A stretch of DNA of 64,000 bases from an uncultured Marinobacterium sp. (lineage in GTDB: Bacteria; Pseudomonadota; Gammaproteobacteria; Pseudomonadales; Balneatricaceae), in assembly GCA_947501565.1 (NCBI GenBank), contig CANMWJ010000002.1:62001-126000 (forward strand), given 5' to 3'. Shown piece after piece: positions 50,725-58,424 of the stretch. The position numbers were made by a program, and so were the translations under genes. A model generated the notes under the pieces. It did no database searches and was not told where the DNA came from. It saw only the letters and a list, made by a program, of their open reading frames with translations. Positions within the stretch are counted from its first letter, which is position 1. Each line of letters begins with the position of its first letter.

Positions 50725-52206
50725 TCACGCTTTGTTCCAGCTGTTTCGCTTGCGGTATACAGTTGCTGCGCTGATGCCCAGATAGTGGGCTGCGGTGGGT
50801 ATGTTGCCGCCACAGAGATCGATCGCCCGTTCTATCGCTTCCCGCTCCAGTTCGGCGATTGGGCGGATCAGTTTGGACAAGCGCTCTTCCATGGTTGCAT
50901 TCAGAGGAACGTCAAGCGGCGCGGAATCTGTCGCCGCCGGTGTTTGTGGCGTGGCCGCGTGTTGTGCAACGGGCTGCGCGGTTTGTTGCGGCGGTGCGGC
51001 GGACACCGGTGGAGCAGAGACGCTGAAGCTATCCAGCGGCGCCGGTAACATACTCGGTGTAACGCTCTCGCCGTTGCTCAGGACCACAATGTTGCGGATT
51101 ACGTTCTGCAGCTGACGGACGTTGCCCGGCCAGTTGTAGTTGCTCAGGACCAGCTCTGTTTCCTGTTCGAAGCGGGTGAAATCCTTACCCTCTTCACGTG
51201 CGTACTGTTCGAGGAAGCTGCGCGCAATCTCAACAACATCGTTTTCCCGCTCGCGCAGGGGCGGCAGATGGATCGGCAGTACGTGGAGCCGGTAGTAGAG
51301 GTCTTCGCGGAAATTACCGGCTTGTACCTCGGCCATTGGGTCTTTGTTACTGGCGCAGACGATACGGACATCCACTTTTTCGGTTTTGTCGCTCCCCACC
51401 TTCTGCAGGGTGCCGGTCTGCAGGAAACGCAGTAGTTTCGACTGCAGCGCCAGCTCCATTTCACAGATCTCATCGAGGAACAGGGTACCGCCATTGGCTG
51501 CTTTGGCCGCGCCATCACGTTCACTGACCGCACCGGTAAAAGCCCCTTTGACGTGACCAAAGATCTCACTTTCGATCAGGTCTTTGGGGATGGCACCGCA
51601 GTTCAGCGCGATAAAGGGCGCTTTACTGCGCTCGCTACGCTGATGGATCGCTTCTGCGCAGACCTCTTTACCGGTTCCGCTTTCGCCAGTGACAAAAATA
51701 GTCGCGCGGGAGGAGGCGGCACTGTCGATCACCTGATAAACGCGCTGCATCGGCAGAGAAGAGCCGATAAAACCGCAGAACTGATGACGGTCGATCTCCT
51801 CACGGTAGGTCTCGACGATCTCTTTGAGTTTCTGGTTCTCGAAGGAGTTGTTCAGCGTGGTGACCAGGCGGTCTTTGCTGAACGGTTTAACCAGATAGTC
51901 CCGCGCCCCAAGCTGCATCGCTTCGATTGCGGTGTTCATCGAACAATCACCGGTGGTGACGATCACCTCCAGAGGCAACTGTTCCTGATTAACTTTCTTA
52001 AGAATCTCCAGCCCGTTCATATCGGGCAGCGAGAGATCCAGCAGAATGCCGTTAAAGCTCTGGTTGTCGAGCAGATCAAGGGCTTGTGCGCCGGTTTCGG
52101 CGTGTTGAACGTGGTAGGGAAGGCCGGTCAGGTAGCTGCGGTATACCGCAGCCATTGAAAGGTCATCCTCAATCAAAAGAATCTGGTTAACTGCGGCGGT
52201 GGGCAT
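50725..52206 (-). CDS. Sigma-54-dependent response regulator (SypG-like)
   Basis: 493 residues. Receiver (ILLIEDDLSMAAVYRSYL; LLDLSLPDMNG; LVKPFSKDR), AAA+ domain with GESGTGKEVCAEAIH (Walker A), GAFTGA (sigma-54 contact) and GGTLFLDEICEME (Walker B), an Ala/Pro/Gln-rich linker (~405-445), and a Fis-type HTH (IDLCGGNIPTAAHYLGISAA). It activates sigma-54 promoters from upstream enhancers. Next to a kinase-receiver-PP2C gene and an EPS locus it corresponds to SypG of Vibrio fischeri. Candidate target: the sigma-54 promoter at 57553-57538 with TTCTCA-type elements upstream. Confidence 0.93.
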   Translation of the reverse strand: MPTAAVNQILLIEDDLSMAAVYRSYLTGLPYHVQHAETGAQALDLLDNQSFNGILLDLSLPDMNGLEILKKVNQEQLPLEVIVTTGDCSMNTAIEAMQLGARDYLVKPFSKDRLVTTLNNSFENQKLKEIVETYREEIDRHQFCGFIGSSLPMQRVYQVIDSAASSRATIFVTGESGTGKEVCAEAIHQRSERSKAPFIALNCGAIPKDLIESEIFGHVKGAFTGAVSERDGAAKAANGGTLFLDEICEMELALQSKLLRFLQTGTLQKVGSDKTEKVDVRIVCASNKDPMAEVQAGNFREDLYYRLHVLPIHLPPLRERENDVVEIARSFLEQYAREEGKDFTRFEQETELVLSNYNWPGNVRQLQNVIRNIVVLSNGESVTPSMLPAPLDSFSVSAPPVSAAPPQQTAQPVAQHAATPQTPAATDSAPLDVPLNATMEERLSKLIRPIAELEREAIERAIDLCGGNIPTAAHYLGISAATVYRKRNSWNKA

Positions 52207-52355
52207 CGGAAATCCTCTCCTTCATCACCTGATGAAGTTTAGCCTATGCTAGAGTGATAACAGCTGCAACCCTGAATAAACTCAATAAGTTAACGGGTAT
52301 TAGCAGATCGAAAGATCGCGCGATAGGCAGGTCGCAGGCAAAAGAGGGATCGACG

Positions 52356-53843
52356 ATGAGTAAGGTATTGGCTGAGTGGCATGCGCAACCGAGCCTGGAA
52401 CAGGCACGGGCGCTGCGGCAGCAGTTAGCGACGGTACTGGAGCAACAGCAGATACCCGGCAAGGATGACTTTTTGCTGGCCGTGGCTGAACTGGTAGTAA
52501 ATCTCTGTCGTTACCCGGAACCGATGCCGCAGCAGATCCGTCTGCGTCTGCTAGAGGATCCGCACTACTGGTCGCTGGAACTGCAGGACGATGGCGGCAG
52601 TTTCCGCAATTTCAGCCAACACCTGAACAACAGCGATCCGCTTGAGGCTGCAGAGAGCGGGATGGGTTTACGCCTGTTAGCCGCCCAGTTTGACGATATC
52701 GCCTATGTTCCCGCCTGTTACCGGGACGACGCCAACAACCTGATGGTGCTGCGACGTCGCCGTGAGCCGCAATCCGATCAGATACCCACCGTCCTGCTGG
52801 TTGACGACGATCCGACCTACCGGGCGATTGTCGCAGCCTATCAGGGTGACCGCTTCCGCCTGATCGAAGCGGAGAGCGTGCGCCAGGCCTACTCCCTGCT
52901 ACTCAGTGACAAACCGGAACTGGTGATCTGCGACATCAGCATGCCGGAGCAGGACGGTACAGCACTGTTCGAACAGTTAAGCCATATCCCCCAGGTCGCT
53001 GCGACTGCGTTTGTTTACCTGTCCGGCTGTGATGATCCGCAACTGATCGCACGCGCACTGTCACGCCCCATTGATGATTATCTGACGAAACCGGTTTCCC
53101 GCGACAAGCTGCTGCAAACGGTGGATAGGGTATTACAGCGTAAACACCACCTGCAGGAGCGTCTGCAGCGGGAGCTGGATCAGAAAGTGACGTTGGGCCT
53201 GCATCCGGATCTGCCCGAGCAGATCAACGGTTATCAATGCGCGTTACGCTGCCAGATTCCACAGGCCGGTGGTGGCGATCTGGTGATGCTGCACCAGCAC
53301 CGCATCCTGTTCGCTGACCTGATGGGGCATGGCGTTGAAGCTAAAGGTTATGCGTTCGCCTTGGCCGGTTACCTGCGCGGCTTGTGCAGTGTGCTCAGCG
53401 GACATGAGGCGGAACTTGCTGGGCTGTTAAGTCAGCTGTCGAAAGGATTTGATGACGATCCGGTACTTAGTGAAACACTGGCGACGGTGATGGCGGCAGA
53501 TCTGGGCGATGCTGGCCAGATAACCCTGGCAAACGCAGGGCATCCTAAACCGTTGTTGATTGAGCAGGGGAAAGTGACGCAGCTTGATGTGGCAGGGCCG
53601 ATGCCGGGCATGGGCGTGGATGCCTATTCTGAGTGTCGGATTACGTTACCTGAGGGGGGGCGCTTGCTGCTCTATTCCGATGGTTTCTGGGATGCGGCGG
53701 AGGCGTTGCCTGAAACCTTGCTGGAAGCGTTGTCGGACAGCGCTGGTCTGCCGTTGCAGAGTGCTGCCGATCATCTGATGATGTGTCGAAACCGTCTGAG
53801 TAGCGCGGAAGACGATTGCACCCTCATCCTTCTACAACGCTGA
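52356..53843 (+). CDS. Serine kinase-receiver-PP2C protein (SypE-like)
   Basis: 495 residues from the ATG at 52356 (GAGGGA upstream). An N-terminal HATPase/RsbW-like kinase (~15-130; FLLAVAELVVNLCRY, ELQDDGGSF, GMGLRLLAAQFDD), a central receiver (TVLLVDDDPTYRAIV; LVICDISMPEQDG; LTKPVSRDK) and a C-terminal SpoIIE-type PP2C (~290-495; GGGDLVMLHQHRILFADLMGHG, NAGHPKPLLI, LLLYSDGFWDA). This three-part order is that of SypE, which phosphorylates or dephosphorylates the STAS protein SypA to gate biofilm formation. The STAS partner is at 57175. It diverges from the sigma-54 regulator with a 149-bp gap. Confidence 0.93.
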   Translation: MSKVLAEWHAQPSLEQARALRQQLATVLEQQQIPGKDDFLLAVAELVVNLCRYPEPMPQQIRLRLLEDPHYWSLELQDDGGSFRNFSQHLNNSDPLEAAESGMGLRLLAAQFDDIAYVPACYRDDANNLMVLRRRREPQSDQIPTVLLVDDDPTYRAIVAAYQGDRFRLIEAESVRQAYSLLLSDKPELVICDISMPEQDGTALFEQLSHIPQVAATAFVYLSGCDDPQLIARALSRPIDDYLTKPVSRDKLLQTVDRVLQRKHHLQERLQRELDQKVTLGLHPDLPEQINGYQCALRCQIPQAGGGDLVMLHQHRILFADLMGHGVEAKGYAFALAGYLRGLCSVLSGHEAELAGLLSQLSKGFDDDPVLSETLATVMAADLGDAGQITLANAGHPKPLLIEQGKVTQLDVAGPMPGMGVDAYSECRITLPEGGRLLLYSDGFWDAAEALPETLLEALSDSAGLPLQSAADHLMMCRNRLSSAEDDCTLILLQR

Positions 53844-53862
53844 GTGTTTTATGACGCTCAGC
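53839..53862 (+). terminator. Hairpin overlapping the SypE-like stop codon
   Basis: GCTGAGTG / CGCTCAGC with an 8-nt loop (one G-T pair); the TGA stop lies in the left arm. Weak terminator between convergent genes. A short direct repeat (AGTTCTTAAATCA) follows at about 53868-53893. Confidence 0.4.
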
Positions 53863-53889
53863 TCGCGTTCTTAAATCAGAGTTCTTAAA

Positions 53890-54597
53890 TCACAGTTCCT
53901 GATTAAGCAGCACGGATCGATTCAGGTAGTTCTGTATCCGTCGCATCCAGCGGGGAAAGATCCGGCGCAGACGGTTAGTTTCGCGGATCAGCTCCTGTTT
54001 CAGCGTGGGTGCGTAGCGATCGTTCATCACGCTGCCCGCCAGCGCAGCACCGCTGTGTTTCAGCAGTTGCTGAGCTTCATCGATCTGGCTTTCGGTGGTG
54101 CAACCTGTCAGCAGGTTGAGCAGCGTATGGTCGCAGGAGGCACAGACCTGCTCAGGCGGGATGCCATTCTCGCCGACATGGAGCAGGGGCGCGGTATCAC
54201 AGAGCATCAGGTCAAACTGGCTGCGGGTAGAGTCGAAAAAGAGTCGCAGGGTTTCCGGGTCGCGAAATTCCACACAGCGCACCGACTTTTCAGGGCAGCA
54301 GAGTACATACAGGCCCGGGGTACTGGTCTCTTGCGCGGCGTGCTCCCAGTGCCCGGTCAGCGGCAGCCACTCGTTACGCAGGAGGGACATCGACGCATGC
54401 AGGCTGGGCATCAGCATGTTCAGTTCGATCAGCAGCACCCGTTTGCCGGACTCGGCGGCGCGGCGGGCGATCGCCTGGCAGAGCAGCGAGTTGCCCGAAT
54501 CGGCTTCCGGACTGCTGATGGCGATCTGGTCCAGTGAGTGGCGTACCAGATGCGCGTAGATGGTTTCGATGGCTGCATCCTGTTCGTAGGTAGACAT
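53890..54597 (-). CDS. CpsD/MinD-like ATPase with degenerate Walker A (SypD position)
   Basis: 235 residues of the capsular-polysaccharide tyrosine-autokinase (CpsD/BY-kinase) fold: IAISSPEADSGNSLLCQAIA at the Walker A position, RVLLIELNMLMPSL (Walker A' with Glu for Asp) and LMLCDTAPLL (Walker B). The P-loop Lys is missing (DSGNSL instead of GxGKS/T), and no Tyr cluster is seen at the C-terminus (NYLNRSVLLNQEL), so ATP hydrolysis and autophosphorylation are doubtful. It is the last gene of the STAS-lipoprotein-SLBB operon, the place of sypD. Confidence 0.82.
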   Translation of the reverse strand: MSTYEQDAAIETIYAHLVRHSLDQIAISSPEADSGNSLLCQAIARRAAESGKRVLLIELNMLMPSLHASMSLLRNEWLPLTGHWEHAAQETSTPGLYVLCCPEKSVRCVEFRDPETLRLFFDSTRSQFDLMLCDTAPLLHVGENGIPPEQVCASCDHTLLNLLTGCTTESQIDEAQQLLKHSGAALAGSVMNDRYAPTLKQELIRETNRLRRIFPRWMRRIQNYLNRSVLLNQEL

Positions 54598-54659
54598 AGT
54601 TCTAACCCCTTATCCTGTTACGTGCGTGTCCTTTCCTCTTGCCTTCCTTTTACCTTCTC

Positions 54660-56765
54660 TTACAACCCGATCAGGCGGGCAAAGGAGATCACGGTGATCG
54701 ATTCCTGCAGCGAGGTCACGAAGCGGTGCCAGCTGCTCTGTTCCTTGCTGGGTACATAAACGGTGTCTCCCGCGCGCAGGACCGGCAGGCGCGTAAAGTC
54801 GCCGCTTTTGGCAAATTCCACCAGATCGAAGAGACGGGAGTGGGCTTCACCGTCAACGCGGTTGATCACCATGATGCGATCCTGCAGTGCGCTGTTATGG
54901 GGGCCACCGGCTTCGGCCAGCAGATCAAGAATGGTCATGCTGTCGTTAAAGCTGTAGCGACCGGGGTGAGCAACGGCACCCAGTACACGTACAACGGTTT
55001 CTTTAGGTTTTTCCAGCCAGGCGCGGTTGCGCTCGGGGATAAAGATCACGTCCTCGTTTTTCACCTCCGGTAGCAGGCTTTCGTCACCGGTTTCGAAGTA
55101 GGTGTGCAGGTTCAGCTCGGTGACCACCGGCGCACCGCCTTTGCGGTGGGTGATGCGCACATTCGCCAGGTCTGCATTTGCTGAAGGGCCTTGTGCTGCG
55201 GAGAGGATATCGAGGAAGTTCAGATCACTGTTAAAGGCGTAACGACCCGGCGCGCCCACCTGACCCAGAATGTAGATCGAACGTTCGCTGGACTGGCGTA
55301 CCCACTGACTGCGGTTATCGTTCGGATCTTTTGGCAGCTCCGGCACGATGATGGTGTAGTCGGGGCAGAGATCGGGCAGCGATTTGATCGGACCACCGTT
55401 CTCCAGAAAGTGTTTCAGGTCGAAGGTCACGGTTTTGAACGCTTTGTTTTTCTTGTCGTGACCCAGCACCTGCAGGTGCGCGGTGTCAGCGCTGGCCAGC
55501 GGACCGCCAGCGTGGGCCAGTACGTCCAGCAGGGACATCTCCCGCGACCACTCGTAACGACCGGGGCGTTTTACGGCACCGATGATCTTGATCGAGCGCT
55601 TAGGGTGAATCTTCAGCCAGCTCTTCTCGTTCATATCGGTTTTTTCCGGTACCAGAATGGCGTCACCCGGCTCGATCACGGGCAGTGGACCGCGTTTCTG
55701 ACCGTCGATATACGCCTGCAGGTCGAACGCTTCCACCCGACCATCGTTGCGGATAATGCGCATCTGGCGGGTTTCCGCAAAACGGGTAGGGCCACCCGCT
55801 GTTGCCAGCAGGTCGTAAAAACCGGTTTCCGGTTTCATCTCCAGCGCACCCGGTTTGAACACTTCGCCCATCACGTACACGGTGCGTGAACCGCTCTGCA
55901 CCTGATCGGTGGCCTGCGGGATAAAGATCACATCACCACGGGTAATCTTCGGCAGCAGGTCGCGGTTACCGGTATCCAGGTATTCGCGCATGTTAAATGG
56001 GTAGGGCTGGCCGCTGCTGATAACGCGGATCTGTTCGATACCGGCGTAGCGGGTGACGCCACCGGCACGCATGATCATATCCACCACCGATGCGTCACCT
56101 TTAAACGCGAAGGTACCGGGACGGTGTACCTCACCAAACACTTTCACCGATTCACGGTCTTTACCGGCATCACCGGAAGCGGTCAGGGTACGGGCATCAA
56201 ACTCCACCTGTACGTTACCGATCAGCGGTGACGCCGGTACAAAGATGATATCCATCGGCTGCAGTGCAGGCAGGGCGTCAGGATTTCCGTTGTCTAGGTA
56301 ACGTTTGTAGTCGAACTCCAGTATCTGCTTGTCGCGTCGGATCTGCAGTTTGTCCAGCTGCGCGCCCTGGGCGAGACCACCCGCGCGGTTGATCGCCATC
56401 TGCACATTGGATTGCAGGGGCAGATCCACAGGGCCCGGTTCCTTCACATAGCCCAGTACCGTTACGGAGAGGCGGCGCTCCTTCAGGAAGAAATCGAACT
56501 TGGACAGATCCTTGTAGTAGGTACCCAGTGCCTGGGTCAGGGTGCTGCGTGCCTGGCCGACGGTTTTACCCGCCAGCTCGACCGAGCCGATCTCCGGCAA
56601 CTGTATCGCGCCGTCCCGGTCGATCTGGAAGTTGTCGTCAAACAGCGCTTCGCCGGGAAACTTCAGCTGCACGATGTCGCCGGGGCGCAGGGTTTCCGCT
56701 GCCTGTGACGGCGCTGTGAAGCACAGGCTGAACAGAAGTATGAAGGTGGTGATTACCCTGTTCAT
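54660..56765 (-). CDS. Polysaccharide export protein with six SLBB repeats (Wza/SypC-like)
   Basis: 701 residues from the ATG at 56765, best spaced from AGGAG; the ATG at 56771 is too close to it. Signal peptide (FILLFSLCFTAPSQAAETL), a PES domain (LRPGDIVQLKFPGE ... GSVELAGKTVGQA), then about six SLBB units, recognisable by repeated xVxGxVxxPGxY and ILDLLAxAGGP motifs (for example VKVFGEVHRPGTF, IKIIGAVKRPGRYEW, VRVLGAVAHPGRY). Wza-type exporters usually have two or three SLBB units and ~380 residues, so this one is nearly double length. It forms the outer-membrane exit of the polysaccharide. It overlaps the lipoprotein gene by 4 bp. Confidence 0.9.
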   Translation of the reverse strand: MNRVITTFILLFSLCFTAPSQAAETLRPGDIVQLKFPGEALFDDNFQIDRDGAIQLPEIGSVELAGKTVGQARSTLTQALGTYYKDLSKFDFFLKERRLSVTVLGYVKEPGPVDLPLQSNVQMAINRAGGLAQGAQLDKLQIRRDKQILEFDYKRYLDNGNPDALPALQPMDIIFVPASPLIGNVQVEFDARTLTASGDAGKDRESVKVFGEVHRPGTFAFKGDASVVDMIMRAGGVTRYAGIEQIRVISSGQPYPFNMREYLDTGNRDLLPKITRGDVIFIPQATDQVQSGSRTVYVMGEVFKPGALEMKPETGFYDLLATAGGPTRFAETRQMRIIRNDGRVEAFDLQAYIDGQKRGPLPVIEPGDAILVPEKTDMNEKSWLKIHPKRSIKIIGAVKRPGRYEWSREMSLLDVLAHAGGPLASADTAHLQVLGHDKKNKAFKTVTFDLKHFLENGGPIKSLPDLCPDYTIIVPELPKDPNDNRSQWVRQSSERSIYILGQVGAPGRYAFNSDLNFLDILSAAQGPSANADLANVRITHRKGGAPVVTELNLHTYFETGDESLLPEVKNEDVIFIPERNRAWLEKPKETVVRVLGAVAHPGRYSFNDSMTILDLLAEAGGPHNSALQDRIMVINRVDGEAHSRLFDLVEFAKSGDFTRLPVLRAGDTVYVPSKEQSSWHRFVTSLQESITVISFARLIGL

Positions 56766-57178
56766 ATGCATAGCTCCTGATTGTCATAGTTATCGTCTCT
56801 GTGGCAGTACTGACCCACCGGCGCCATCGGATTGCTCAAGCGGTAATCCAGGACGTCCAGCAGGATTTCGGCCTGTGCCAACGGACGTTTGGCAAGGTGA
56901 AAATACTCGGCGGTCTGGTAGCGGTTGCTCATCACCAGCAGGTCATCGATCTGTTGGTAGAGCGTGGGAAACAGCTGAGGTACACCTTTCTCCCGGTGCT
57001 GCGCCATGGCGCCGTAGCAGGTATGCAGGCGTGCCAGCAGTTTTTCCCGTTCGACCAGTTGTTCGTTCATCACGTAGCGCTCTGCAACGCCGCCCTGACC
57101 CTGAGGGACCAGATAGAAACAGCCGGAGAGGCTGCTCAACGCGATCGCCAGGGTGAACGCTCTAGTCAGCCTGTTCAT
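56762..57178 (-). CDS. Small lipoprotein of the EPS operon
   Basis: 138 residues. Lipobox LSGC in FTLAIALSSLSGCFYLVPQG, then a helical, polar body (NEQLVEREKLLARLHTCYGA, LAQAEILLDVLDYRLS) with four further Cys. No family is recognised with certainty. It overlaps the STAS gene upstream and the SLBB gene downstream by 4 bp each, so translation is coupled. Its place matches sypB, but the OmpA domain of SypB is not apparent here. Confidence 0.8.
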   Translation of the reverse strand: MNRLTRAFTLAIALSSLSGCFYLVPQGQGGVAERYVMNEQLVEREKLLARLHTCYGAMAQHREKGVPQLFPTLYQQIDDLLVMSNRYQTAEYFHLAKRPLAQAEILLDVLDYRLSNPMAPVGQYCHRDDNYDNQELCI

Positions 57179-57504
57179 GACTTCATCTCACTTACCGGAA
57201 TCGACCGGTCGATATGCAGGTGTTTGAACAGTTCGAGGGGTTGGCCTTTAGCACCTTCTATACAGAGGCTGTGCCCCTCAGCGCGCAGGCGTTTAAACAG
57301 GAATACGATGGCGCCGATGCCGGAAGAGTCGACGAAGTCCACCTTGGTAAAGTCGAGCACCACATCCTGTTGGGTGCCGACCAGAGCATCGAGGCGGGGG
57401 CGCATAATCTCAACCGCGAGGGCGTCGAGTGAACCAACGATGACCATACGCTGCTGTGCGCTGTTCTGGATGTTTTGCTGTGTTACGTGGCTGATACTGT
57501 TCAT
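57175..57504 (-). CDS. STAS-domain anti-sigma-factor-antagonist-like protein (SypA-like)
   Basis: 109 residues from the ATG at 57504 with GGAGGAC upstream; longer open frames lack a ribosome site. It has the STAS pattern: MVIVGSLDALAVEIMRPRLD, VVLDFTKVDFVDSSGIGAIV with the phosphorylatable Ser in DSSG, and LEGAK-like IEGAKGQPLELF. The partner-switch enzyme would be the kinase-receiver-PP2C protein at 52356. First gene of the operon behind the sigma-54 promoter at 57553-57538. In V. fischeri unphosphorylated SypA is needed for biofilm formation. Confidence 0.92.
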   Translation of the reverse strand: MNSISHVTQQNIQNSAQQRMVIVGSLDALAVEIMRPRLDALVGTQQDVVLDFTKVDFVDSSGIGAIVFLFKRLRAEGHSLCIEGAKGQPLELFKHLHIDRSIPVSEMKS

Positions 57505-57537
57505 GGCATTGTCCTCCAGATGGTATACCTGTAATGG

Positions 57538-57553
57538 AGCAATGCCTGTGCCA
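57538..57553 (-). promoter_or_regulatory. Sigma-54 promoter of the STAS/EPS-export operon
   Basis: Minus strand TGGCACAGGCATTGCT: the -24 element TGGCAC and -12 element TTGCT with exactly 10 nt between GG and GC, a near-perfect consensus. The start codon is 34 bp downstream. Confidence 0.85.
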
Positions 57554-57624
57554 GCGTAGTAACTGATTGAAACTATGGGGTATTTGTTGATTGAGTTTGG
57601 TTTGCTATGCCGCAGAGAGGTTGA

Positions 57625-57641
57625 ATTCTCAAAATGAGAAT
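57625..57641. promoter_or_regulatory. Palindromic enhancer candidate for the SypG-like regulator
   Basis: ATTCTCA-AAA-TGAGAAT, a perfect palindrome ~75 bp upstream of the -24 element. It fits TTCTCA-N3-TG, the core reported for the SypG enhancer in V. fischeri. Confidence 0.62.
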
Positions 57642-57680
57642 CAAATTCAGAACGGATCTGACGGCCAGGTGCAGCATCCA

Positions 57681-57695
57681 TTCTCATTTTGCACC
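57681..57695. promoter_or_regulatory. Second TTCTCA-N3-TGC enhancer candidate
   Basis: TTCTCATTTTGCACC, 56 bp further upstream of the palindromic site. It shares TTCTCA and TG at the same spacing, with TGCA after the spacer. Confidence 0.5.
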
Positions 57696-57708
57696 AGCCC
57701 GGAAACAG

Positions 57709-57750
57709 AGAACGCCGCCGGTGTTATCAGGCTAACCCAGGCGGCGTTCT
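57709..57750 (-). terminator. Terminator after the sugar transferase operon
   Basis: AGAACGCCGCC / GGCGGCGTTCT, an 11-bp perfect stem with a 20-nt loop, 25 bp past the sugar transferase stop. It separates that operon from the STAS operon downstream. Confidence 0.6.
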
Positions 57751-57774
57751 ATTCATGCTCATTGCCGATGTATG

Positions 57775-58422
57775 TTACTGACCGCGACCGCAGACCATCA
57801 CCGTTACGGTGTTGAGCATGATGCGCAGGTCGGTGAGCAGCCAGCCGAAGAAACTGGAGAGGCTCAGCGCGTAGGCGTGATCGAACGCAACTTTGGAGCG
57901 TACATCGTCCAGATCCCGGTCATAACCCTGTTTCACCTGCGCCAGACCGGTGATGCCCGGCTTCAGGCCCCAGGTACGTTCGGCAAAGTAGGGGATCGCA
58001 GTTTCCAGTTTCTGGTAGAACCCGGGACGTTCAGGTCGAGGTCCGATCATCGACATATCACCGCGCAGGACGTTGTAGAGCTGAGGCAGCTCGTCCAGTC
58101 GGGTTTTACGCAGGAAACGACCGACCGGCGTAATGCGCGGATCATTTTCGGTCGCCCAGACTGCGCCAGTCGCCGCTTCCGCATCGGTACGCATGGTGCG
58201 GAACTTAAACATCCAGAACACCTCGGTGTGTCTGGCGCCTGCACTGCCGATCCGTAACTGGCGGAACAGCACGGGACCGCGGGAGCTCACTTTGATCGCC
58301 AGCGCGATAAGCGGAAAGAGCAGCACCGTCAGGGCGAGGCCTGTCAGCGCCAGGCCGATATCCATGGTGCGTTTTGCAATTACCACGGCGGTTGGAGCGT
58401 AGCTTTCGTTATAACGGGACAT
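57775..58422 (-). CDS. Initiating sugar transferase (polyprenyl-phosphate glycosyl-1-phosphate transferase)
   Basis: 215 residues, the minimal catalytic form. KRTMDIGLALTGLALTVLLFPLIALAIKV gives the single membrane helix region (here in parts: ALTGLALTVLLFPLIAL), then GPVLFRQLRIGSAG, FWMFKFRTMRTDAE, GRFLRKTRLDELPQLYNVLRG-like motifs (RKTRLDELPQLYNVL), MSMIGPRPERPGF and GLKPGITGLAQVK. It loads the first sugar phosphate onto undecaprenyl phosphate; this corresponds to SypR. Last gene of the operon that starts at 62713. Confidence 0.93.
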   Translation of the reverse strand: MSRYNESYAPTAVVIAKRTMDIGLALTGLALTVLLFPLIALAIKVSSRGPVLFRQLRIGSAGARHTEVFWMFKFRTMRTDAEAATGAVWATENDPRITPVGRFLRKTRLDELPQLYNVLRGDMSMIGPRPERPGFYQKLETAIPYFAERTWGLKPGITGLAQVKQGYDRDLDDVRSKVAFDHAYALSLSSFFGWLLTDLRIMLNTVTVMVCGRGQ

Positions 58423-58424
58423 AA

